From contig JAUNVR010000002.1 of NCBI GenBank assembly GCA_030537595.1, positions 69,750 through 105,144 of the forward strand: 35,395 nt of DNA, in the 5' to 3' direction. The notes under the pieces were generated by a model, which did not search any database, was not told where the DNA came from, and worked only from the letters and a program-made list of their open reading frames with translations. This DNA is from Eubacteriales bacterium. GTDB lineage: Bacteria > Bacillota > Clostridia > Saccharofermentanales > DTU023. The translations under genes were made by a program, and so were the position numbers. This document shows positions 29,425 through 35,395 of the stretch, one piece after another (position 1 is the first letter of the stretch; each line of letters opens with the position of its first letter).

Positions 29425-30822
29425 TTGCTGCATCAATTTGAGCTTTTTGAGAAGTGCTTCGCTTACGATTCAGAAAGCGGAGCCCTTCTTCGTTTAGATG
29501 AGATTTCAGCTGCAGTTTTGCAGCTTTTTCGTGCGCACGAAGGCCAAAGACCGAGTGAGGCTGAGCTTGCCCAGCTCGCAAGACGCTACTCGCTTGATTT
29601 TTCTGAGCTAAAGGAAACGGCAGATGATTTCGAGCAATTAATTGCCGAAGAATATCTTTTCCATCCAGAACATCATTTGACCTTGGCCGAACTCTATCCA
29701 GATGGGCCTAAGTTTAAGGCGATGTGTTTGAATATCTGCCATGACTGTAATATGCGCTGCACTTACTGTTTTGCGGGCACTGGTGATTACGGTCATGAGC
29801 GTTCAATGATGTCTTATGAGACTGGTTGTCAAGCAATCGACTTCCTCGTAAGAGAGTCTGGCAAACGGCGCAACCTGGATATTGACTTTTTCGGTGGCGA
29901 ACCACTTTTGAACTGGCCAGTAGTTAAGGATTTGGTTTATTACTGTCGTGAAATTGAAAAGCGCAGCGGTAAAAATTTGCGCCTAACCTTGACGACTAAC
30001 TGTAGTTTATTGTCTGAAGAAAAGATTAAATTCATCAATGAGCATTTTGCAAATGTAGTTTTATCGATTGATGGGCGTGAGAAGATTCATGATAAAATGC
30101 GTCCTTTTACAGGCGGACGTGCTTCGCATCAATTTATAGTCGATAAAATTCGCCGCTTTGTGGAACTCAGGGGTGATAAGAGCTATTATCTGCGCGGTAC
30201 ATTCACAGCTCATAACCTGGACTTTGCAGAGGACGTTTTCGCTCTTGCAGAGCTCGGGGCGCAGGTATCTTTGGAACCAGTTGTAGCTCCGCCGGAGTTA
30301 GACTACAGTATTGGGCCGCAGCATTTAGAGCAGATTAAAAGGGAGTATGAGCGTCTAGGGAAGCTTCTCTCGGAGTCTGAACTTAGGGGCGAGAATATCA
30401 ACTTCTTCCACTTTAATATCTATTTACAGGGCGGACCATGCCTTTATAAGCGTGCTAAGGGATGCGGGGTTGGGACAGAGTATTGTGCGGTCACCCCGAC
30501 TGGAGATATCTACCCCTGCCACCAATTGGTGGGTGAGGAGCAGTTTATTTTAGGCAATGTTGCAACTGTCGCAGAAGAGGGCCTAAGGTCAGACTACCTG
30601 GGTCTATTCAAACGCCTCCTCTTACCAGATAAGGATGCGTGCCGGGCCTGCTGGGCGCGTTACTTCTGCAGTGGCGGTTGTGCGGCAAATGCCTACTTTG
30701 CCTGTGGTGATCCCGATGCTATCTCAGAAATAAACTGTGAGCTACAGAAAAAGCGCTTGGAAGTGTCCTTGTGGTTAGAAAATGAGCGGAGGGAAAGAAG
30801 AGAAATGAGAGATCACGCCTAA
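29425..30822 (+). CDS. scfB: SCIFF peptide maturase, radical SAM/SPASM
   Basis: This 465-residue enzyme matures the upstream peptide by forming cysteine-based thioether bonds. Residues 1-90 (FELFEKCFAYDSESGALLRLDE onward) form the peptide-recognition (RRE-like) region. The radical SAM motif is CNMRCTYC (Cys108, Cys112, Cys115), followed by DIDFFGGEPLLNWP and TLTTNCSLL. The SPASM region near the C-terminus contains GGPCLYKRAKGCGVGTEYC, YPCHQL and CRACWARYFCSGGC, which should bind two auxiliary 4Fe-4S clusters. The start is TTG immediately after the scfA stop, with GGAGG (29409-29413) inside scfA, so translation of the pair is coupled. A terminator follows at 30857. Confidence 0.95.
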   Translation: MLHQFELFEKCFAYDSESGALLRLDEISAAVLQLFRAHEGQRPSEAELAQLARRYSLDFSELKETADDFEQLIAEEYLFHPEHHLTLAELYPDGPKFKAMCLNICHDCNMRCTYCFAGTGDYGHERSMMSYETGCQAIDFLVRESGKRRNLDIDFFGGEPLLNWPVVKDLVYYCREIEKRSGKNLRLTLTTNCSLLSEEKIKFINEHFANVVLSIDGREKIHDKMRPFTGGRASHQFIVDKIRRFVELRGDKSYYLRGTFTAHNLDFAEDVFALAELGAQVSLEPVVAPPELDYSIGPQHLEQIKREYERLGKLLSESELRGENINFFHFNIYLQGGPCLYKRAKGCGVGTEYCAVTPTGDIYPCHQLVGEEQFILGNVATVAEEGLRSDYLGLFKRLLLPDKDACRACWARYFCSGGCAANAYFACGDPDAISEINCELQKKRLEVSLWLENERRERREMRDHA

Positions 30823-30856
30823 AAGGTGGGATTATCATTTTTTTAACGTAGCTATT

Positions 30857-30887
30857 AGCCGGAGTCGATTCCGGCTTTTTGATTTTT
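30857..30887 (+). terminator. Rho-independent terminator after scfB
   Basis: AGCCGGA (30857-30863) pairs with TCCGGCT (30870-30876) around a 6-base loop, followed by a T-run interrupted once (TTTTTGATTTTT). It closes the yajC-scfA-scfB unit 35 bases after the scfB stop. Confidence 0.88.
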
Positions 30888-30939
30888 GGCTTTAGATTCA
30901 AGCAAAGTTAGAAATCAAGATTTATAGGGAGGTTTAGTA

Positions 30940-32832
30940 ATGGCTCGCTTAATTGCGCAGGAAACAATCGATGAGATTCTCGCCACTTGTGACTTGGTCC
31001 AGCTGGTTTCAGAATACATTGCCCTGCCTAAACATAGCGGCAGCAATTATTACGGACTTTGCCCATTCCACCAGGAAAAGACGCCTTCCTTTGCGGTCAG
31101 TAATGAGCGCAAACGTTATCACTGCTTCGGTTGCCGAGAGGGTGGGGATGCGATTAGTTTTATCATGCATATGGAAAGACTGGAGTTTACAGAGGCTTGC
31201 GAGTTTTTGGCCAAAAAACTAGGCCTTGAGCTGCGTTATAAAGGTGGTAAGGTCGATTATAAAAAGGAAGTTAAAGCTCGGCAGAAGCTACTGCACCTCG
31301 AAGCCGCTAGATTCTTTTATCGCTATCTTCATAGTCCAGAGGGGACCCCAGCTCTAAATTATCTTTTAAAGCAAAGAGGGCTTTCAATGAGCACTCTAAA
31401 ACGCTATGGGGTGGGTGCCAGTCCGCCCGAGCATCGAAGACTGAGTGATTATCTTTTAAGCAAGAGTTTTAGCGAAGAAGAGATTCTGGCTGCAGGACTC
31501 GCCAGAAGTGGAACTAGGGGTTTAAATGACTTATTTCGAGGACGTGTAATTTTTCCGGTCTTTGATATTAAGGGCAGCATTATAGCTTTTGGTGGTAGAG
31601 TTTTAGGTGATAATTTACCCAAGTATGTAAACTCGCCCGAAACCGATATTTTCAAAAAGGGCAAAGAGCTTTACGCCTTTAATTTTGCGAAGCAAAGCCG
31701 TGAGCCTAGGGTCATTCTTTGCGAGGGATATCTCGATGTGCTTGCACTTTCTGAGGCCGGTTTTGATAACGTTACTGCTGGCCTGGGCACTGCTTTTACC
31801 CTGGAGCAAGCGAAGCTTTTGCTGCGCTTAAGGAAAGAGATTGTCCTCTGTTATGATTCTGACCGTGCAGGTCAGAAGGCTGCCCTCTCAGCTTTGGAGA
31901 TTTTGGAGGCAAATGGGGCGGAAGTTTATGTCTGCCGTCTGCCAAAGGGTCTAGACCCCGATGATTATATTAAAAGTCACGGTCAGGAACGCTTTAAGGC
32001 ACTCTTAGATAAGGCCCTAGCAGGTTTAGATTTTAAGCTGGCACTAGCTCGGGAAGCGCAAATTAAAGCCGATGGAAGTCTCGATCTACTCGCTTATAGT
32101 GAGGCGGCTTGTAAATTGATTGCAGAGTATCCTAACGCGGTACAGCAGGAGATTTACGCTGCCCGTTTGGCAAAGGAAATCAATGTCTCCGCAGCTGCTG
32201 TCCAAAAGCAGATCAAAGCGGCTGAAGAGGCGAGTAAGAAGGCTCGAGCTAAGGACTATCGGCCTCAGCAAAGGCTGGAGCAAGTGCCCCAGCCGGGCGA
32301 GATCAGCCGGGCAGAGGAAATTATCTTAAGTGCCTTAGTTTTTGGCCAGCTAAACAGCGAAGATATTGAAGTTGCTTTTAATCAGGAGATTTATCAAAGC
32401 CCGGCTTCACGGCAGTTTATTCAGCGCCTAGCTGATGAATTAACGAGCTCTGATGAGTCTGATGAAGATTCCGTTGAAAATTTTAGCGAGGCGCTTAGAG
32501 AGTTAAATAGTGCTCAATTGCTCTATCGTGCGGAAGATATCAAGATTGCTGATACCAACTTAGCTCAGTTCCTATCTGCACTCGAGGCTGATGATTTCCG
32601 CAGTTTGAATTTGGAGAATTCACTGAATAGTGAGGCGACAGCAGAGCTCAATAATTTGAGTACTGAGCTGATGCGCAATAAGCGCAAGAATTTAGCTCGG
32701 GCCGCAATTGTCAGTGATGATAAGGCAGAGCGTGATGCCAAGCTAAGACAATTGCAGGCTAATGATTTAGCCAAGCTTTCACGCGAGCAAAGGTTAAAAC
32801 AGTCTGAAAGTCAAAAGGATTATTTCAGCTGA
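30940..32832 (+). CDS. dnaG: DNA primase DnaG
   Basis: DnaG makes RNA primers at the replication fork. The 630-residue product begins with the CHC2 zinc site (Cys41, His44, Cys62, Cys65) in FCPFHQ-type CPFHQEKTPSF...YHCFGC, then the catalytic core with the Toprim motif LCEGYLDVLAL and the metal-binding DSDRAGQKAA. The C-terminal ~200 residues, which bind the replicative helicase DnaB, are poorly conserved and acidic. GGGAGG lies 9 bases before the ATG. A weak promoter (TTGGCT, 17-base spacer, TAGAAA near 30886-30914) may lie just past the upstream terminator. rpoD follows 69 bases later, the classic dnaG-rpoD macromolecular synthesis pair; rpsU is absent here. Confidence 0.97.
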   Translation: MARLIAQETIDEILATCDLVQLVSEYIALPKHSGSNYYGLCPFHQEKTPSFAVSNERKRYHCFGCREGGDAISFIMHMERLEFTEACEFLAKKLGLELRYKGGKVDYKKEVKARQKLLHLEAARFFYRYLHSPEGTPALNYLLKQRGLSMSTLKRYGVGASPPEHRRLSDYLLSKSFSEEEILAAGLARSGTRGLNDLFRGRVIFPVFDIKGSIIAFGGRVLGDNLPKYVNSPETDIFKKGKELYAFNFAKQSREPRVILCEGYLDVLALSEAGFDNVTAGLGTAFTLEQAKLLLRLRKEIVLCYDSDRAGQKAALSALEILEANGAEVYVCRLPKGLDPDDYIKSHGQERFKALLDKALAGLDFKLALAREAQIKADGSLDLLAYSEAACKLIAEYPNAVQQEIYAARLAKEINVSAAAVQKQIKAAEEASKKARAKDYRPQQRLEQVPQPGEISRAEEIILSALVFGQLNSEDIEVAFNQEIYQSPASRQFIQRLADELTSSDESDEDSVENFSEALRELNSAQLLYRAEDIKIADTNLAQFLSALEADDFRSLNLENSLNSEATAELNNLSTELMRNKRKNLARAAIVSDDKAERDAKLRQLQANDLAKLSREQRLKQSESQKDYFS

Positions 32833-32901
32833 GAATATTTAAAGTCGGGTTTTGCCTGTGCTGAGGAGCCGACAGAGAAAAGCTAAAAGAAAGGGACAAG
32901 T

Positions 32902-34386
32902 ATGGCAGAGAAAAAAGCTAAATCTCCCTCCGCTCAGGCGAAAGCTAAGAGTGCTAAAGCTGCGGCGAAGGGAAGTGGCAGCAAGGGGAGCAAAAGCTCG
33001 AGTAGGACTAAAGGAAATTCTGGCGGTGCTAAAGCTTTAAAGAAAGCTGAAAGTACAGCTGGAAAGCTTGAGCTAGAAATGGACTTAGATCCGACAGTTG
33101 ATCAATTGAATGATGATTCTACCGAGGATTTAGGCCTACTTCTAGTCAGCAGTTACGATGAAACAGATGGAGAAGAAATGACAGACAATTATCTTTTAAG
33201 TGAGGAAAAGGCAGCAGATGTTGAGTTAATGCGCATGGATATGAGCAAGAAGGTTATTGCCAATTTAATCAAAAAAGCCATGCTCAATGATAAGTATCTC
33301 GATCAGCAGGAAGTCCTTGATTATTTGGATGATGTGCGGCTCGAAGATGATCTCTTAGATGAGGTTGTTGAGGGTCTGCAAAAAGCCGGTATTCAAATCG
33401 GTGACGATGATGATTTAAGTGATGACTTGGACGATCCTGACCTCGATGATGATGGAGATGAGGACGAAAGTTCTGAGGCTTATAAAACGAAGCGCAAGCT
33501 TGCTGCACACCAGCTGATTGACGATGCACGGAAAAAACAAGTTTATAACGATGCAGTTCTGGTCGATGATCCAGTCAGAATGTACCTGAAAGAGATTGGT
33601 AAGGTTGACTTGTTGACCGCTGAGGAAGAGTGTGAGCTGGCCGCTCGTATGGAGGCTGGAGACTGGGATGCAAAGCAGCACTTAACTCAGGCCAACCTGA
33701 GGTTAGTAGTCTCAATTGCAAAGCGTTATACCGGGCGTGGAATGCAATTTTTGGATTTAATTCAGGAAGGCAATCTCGGTTTAATCAAGGCAGTTGATAA
33801 ATTTGATTACCACAAGGGTTTTAAATTCTCAACCTACGCCACCTGGTGGATTAGACAGGCTATCACGAGAGCAATCGCTGACCAGGCGAGAACGATTAGA
33901 ATTCCGGTTCATATGGTTGAAACCATTAATAAGTTGATTCGCCATCAGCGCCAACTGCTGCAAAAGTTAGGCCGTGAACCTGAGCCTGAAGAAATTGCCA
34001 AAGAGATGGGAATTACCGTCGAAAAGGTGCGAGAAATCATGAAGATTTCTCAGGAACCAGTTTCCTTAGAAAAACCGATTGGCGAAGAAGAAGATTCGCA
34101 TCTTGGTGATTTCATTCCTGATGAAGATGCCCCTTCACCGGCTGACCAGGCCGCATTTACCCTGCTCAAGGAACAGCTCTGCGAAGTCTTAAAAGAACTA
34201 ACTCCGCGTGAAGAAAAGGTCTTACGTCTGAGATTTGGTCTGGACGATGGAAGAACTAGAACGCTCGAAGAAGTAGGCCGAGAGTTTAATGTCACCAGGG
34301 AAAGAATAAGACAAATTGAAGCAAAAGCTTTAAGAAAGCTGCGTCATCCGTCACGCTCTAAGAAACTTCGGGATTACCTTGATTAA
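32902..34386 (+). CDS. rpoD: Primary sigma factor RpoD (sigma-A) with extended N-terminus
   Basis: This is the housekeeping sigma factor that directs RNA polymerase to promoters. Region 1.2 starts near [11 protein letters not shown], region 2 contains [24 protein letters not shown] and [13 protein letters not shown], region 3 follows, and region 4.2 ends with [20 protein letters not shown]. The 494-residue length is about 100 more than many clostridial homologues. The excess is N-terminal: about 50 residues very rich in Lys, Ala, Ser and Gly ([17 protein letters not shown]), then an acidic stretch, then a region 1.1-like fold ([25 protein letters not shown]), then a second, highly acidic linker (about residues 168-192). 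ATG 32902 follows a weak GAAAGGG site. The stop overlaps the trmK start. Confidence 0.97.
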   Translation: MAEKKAKSPSAQAKAKSAKAAAKGSGSKGSKSSSRTKGNSGGAKALKKAESTAGKLELEMDLDPTVDQLNDDSTEDLGLLLVSSYDETDGEEMTDNYLLSEEKAADVELMRMDMSKKVIANLIKKAMLNDKYLDQQEVLDYLDDVRLEDDLLDEVVEGLQKAGIQIGDDDDLSDDLDDPDLDDDGDEDESSEAYKTKRKLAAHQLIDDARKKQVYNDAVLVDDPVRMYLKEIGKVDLLTAEEECELAARMEAGDWDAKQHLTQANLRLVVSIAKRYTGRGMQFLDLIQEGNLGLIKAVDKFDYHKGFKFSTYATWWIRQAITRAIADQARTIRIPVHMVETINKLIRHQRQLLQKLGREPEPEEIAKEMGITVEKVREIMKISQEPVSLEKPIGEEEDSHLGDFIPDEDAPSPADQAAFTLLKEQLCEVLKELTPREEKVLRLRFGLDDGRTRTLEEVGREFNVTRERIRQIEAKALRKLRHPSRSKKLRDYLD

Positions 34387-35059
34387 ACTACCACAGAGAT
34401 TAGAACGCATTTCTGAGCTCCTGCCGGAACGAATGGAGCGTTTTATTGATGTCGGTTGCGATCATGCCTTACTGCCTCTGTCTTTAATTGAAAGACAGAG
34501 GCTTAATTCTGCCTGGGCAATTGATATAAACTCTGGGCCGCTCGCTAAGGCAGAGCAGAATGCAAGGCTCAGAGGACTCGAGGCTGATTTAAGGCTAATC
34601 CAGAATAATGGTCTGGAAAATCTCGACTTAGAACAAGACGATACTATTCTGATCGCAGGCCTCGGAGGGAATGAGATCCTTGAGATTATTGCGAATGCCA
34701 AAGCCGTAGAGGGACTGAAAATTTATATTCAGGTAAATTGGCACTGGGATAAGCTTCGCCAAGGCTTGGCTGAGAGGGGATGGGCCATAATTGAAGAAAC
34801 AGCAATTGAAGAGCGAGGTAGGGTCTATCACTTCATAATCACCGAATATAGAGCAAAGCCGTATGAATTGACTAGTCTTGACTTGTATCTGGGCCCTGTA
34901 ATGCACTCTAAAGTTAAAAAGAGGGAAGTAAACGAGGCCGAACGCGCGCTTTTAGCTGAGCTTTATAGAGTTCAGAAAAAGAAAGCTAAATCTAAGCGAG
35001 TCGAAGAGCTGCGCCTTTTAAAGGAAATCGAAGAAGTTCTAAAACAGCTTGAGATCTAG
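34379..35059 (+). CDS. trmK: tRNA (adenine-22-N1)-methyltransferase family protein (TrmK/COG2384)
   Basis: TrmK methylates N1 of adenine 22 in tRNA using SAM. The 226-residue product starts, as the family does, with [15 protein letters not shown], followed by the SAM motif [11 protein letters not shown], the acidic motif [13 protein letters not shown], and [12 protein letters not shown]; a coiled-coil C-terminus follows. The family motif QPN after the fourth strand reads QVN here. The start is TTG 34379, overlapping the rpoD stop by 8 bases, which fits the family's N-terminus. In Firmicutes, trmK usually follows rpoD and is followed by a NIF3-like gene; here the next gene is different. Assignment rests on motifs and context. 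Confidence 0.88.
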   Translation: MIKLPQRLERISELLPERMERFIDVGCDHALLPLSLIERQRLNSAWAIDINSGPLAKAEQNARLRGLEADLRLIQNNGLENLDLEQDDTILIAGLGGNEILEIIANAKAVEGLKIYIQVNWHWDKLRQGLAERGWAIIEETAIEERGRVYHFIITEYRAKPYELTSLDLYLGPVMHSKVKKREVNEAERALLAELYRVQKKKAKSKRVEELRLLKEIEEVLKQLEI

Positions 35060-35080
35060 GCTTCAAGGGCTTTAATCACA

Positions 35081-35190
35081 GGTAATAACAAGCGGCAAAA
35101 GATGTAAGCATGAGCGTGAATACTTGTAAGTACAGGCATAAATAGTGGTAATTACAAGTGACTAAAGTTGTAATGACAGCAAATAAAGTC
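35081..35190 (+). repeat. Array of five degenerate tandem 22-bp repeats
   Basis: Units begin at 35081, 35103, 35125, 35147 and 35169 with an exact 22-bp period. Aligned, positions 2-5 read GTAA in all five, positions 8 and 18 are A in all five, and positions 9, 10, 12, 13, 17, 20 and 21 are mostly C, A, G, C, A, A and G. The consensus begins KGTAAKNACARGC and ends near AAAGT. The array fills most of the 160-base gap between trmK and the last gene. The third and fourth units also produce a perfect inverted pair ACTTGTAA/TTACAAGT (35122-35129, 35152-35159). Because 22 is not a multiple of 3 and no long frame crosses it, it is not coding. It resembles a row of protein-binding sites two helical turns apart. 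Confidence 0.7.
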
Positions 35191-35219
35191 AGAGGAAAAT
35201 GCTTTGGAGGACAGAATCA

Positions 35220-35395
35220 ATGAGTTTTAGAGAGCAAATTAAGGAAGTAAACAAAAATCTACTGGATTTAAACTTAGCTCGGGACTATCAAGACATAATA
35301 GAAGTCTTAAGTAAGGATAATGGAGGAGAGCCCCTTTATCTGCCTGCTCGAGAAAAGCCGACTGAGGAAGGCCAATATCCTACTGTTGAAGAGAT
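35220..35395 (+). CDS. Unrecognised protein, N-terminal fragment (3' partial)
   Basis: The frame opens at ATG 35220 with GGAGG at 35206-35210 and stays open to the window edge, giving 58 residues. The visible part is charged and probably helical (REQIKEVNKNLLDLNLARDYQDIIEVL in outline, with basic and acidic residues alternating), then a proline-containing stretch ending in EGQYPTVEE. There is no signal peptide or transmembrane segment. It does not look like the NIF3-like protein that often follows trmK. The 22-bp repeat array lies directly upstream and ends about 15 bases before its ribosome site, so this gene is the likely target of any control there. I cannot assign a function from this length. 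Confidence 0.75.
   Translation, partial: MSFREQIKEVNKNLLDLNLARDYQDIIEVLSKDNGGEPLYLPAREKPTEEGQYPTVEE

Noticed and set aside
32852-33040. Arg/Lys-rich 62-residue frame overlapping the rpoD start
   Set aside because: It is the +1 shadow of the Lys/Ser-rich RpoD tail, with no ribosome site.
35081-35190. CRISPR array
   Set aside because: The units are directly adjacent 22-mers that differ at most positions, with no constant repeat alternating with variable spacers and no cas genes.

Overview
The window reads as a dense stretch of housekeeping genes from an anaerobic member of the class Clostridia. The evidence is a SCIFF ('six cysteines in forty-five residues') peptide next to its radical SAM maturase, a protein with a Spo0A-type DNA-binding domain, a DUF1858 redox protein, frequent GTG/TTG starts, strong GGAGG ribosome binding sites, and a DNA polymerase I whose proofreading domain has no visible catalytic residues. 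I cannot name the genus. There are no tRNA or rRNA genes, insertion sequences or CRISPR arrays, and no gene-free stretch longer than 300 bases.

Layout. Bases 1-13607 are a tightly packed plus-strand run: the end of a ClpC-type unfoldase, a DUF975-like membrane protein, pgi, a large two-part radical SAM protein, a sialate O-acetylesterase-like protein, valS, ligA and a small membrane protein. Genes abut or overlap by a few bases, but a near-consensus promoter at 6238-6267 starts a new transcription unit at the esterase-like gene. Bases 13608-15213 hold a Spo0A-C-like regulator facing an HU gene across a bidirectional terminator. Bases 15214-18041 hold a DUF1858 protein overlapping polA. Bases 18048-19799 (minus strand) hold ychF followed by coaE, converging on polA with a 6-base gap and no terminator.

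Bases 20069-28749 are a plus-strand DNA-uptake, topology and tRNA-modification cluster: comM/yifB, dprA, topA (with its own promoter inside the end of dprA), trmFO, queA and tgt. Bases 28777-30880 are a yajC-scfA-scfB unit: a Sec accessory protein, a cysteine-rich RiPP precursor and its maturase, closed by a terminator. Bases 30940-35059 carry the macromolecular synthesis genes dnaG and rpoD, then trmK. A final unrecognised gene starts at 35220 and runs off the window.

The most unexpected signal is in the gap before that last gene. Five degenerate tandem repeats of exactly 22 bp (35081-35190) share an invariant GTAA core and look like an array of protein-binding sites. Other points are a sialate-esterase homologue whose catalytic histidine position is occupied by threonine, a Spo0A-like regulator with no phospho-acceptor domain, a 50-residue basic tail on RpoD, palindromes on the topA and HU promoters, and a seventh cysteine in the SCIFF precursor.
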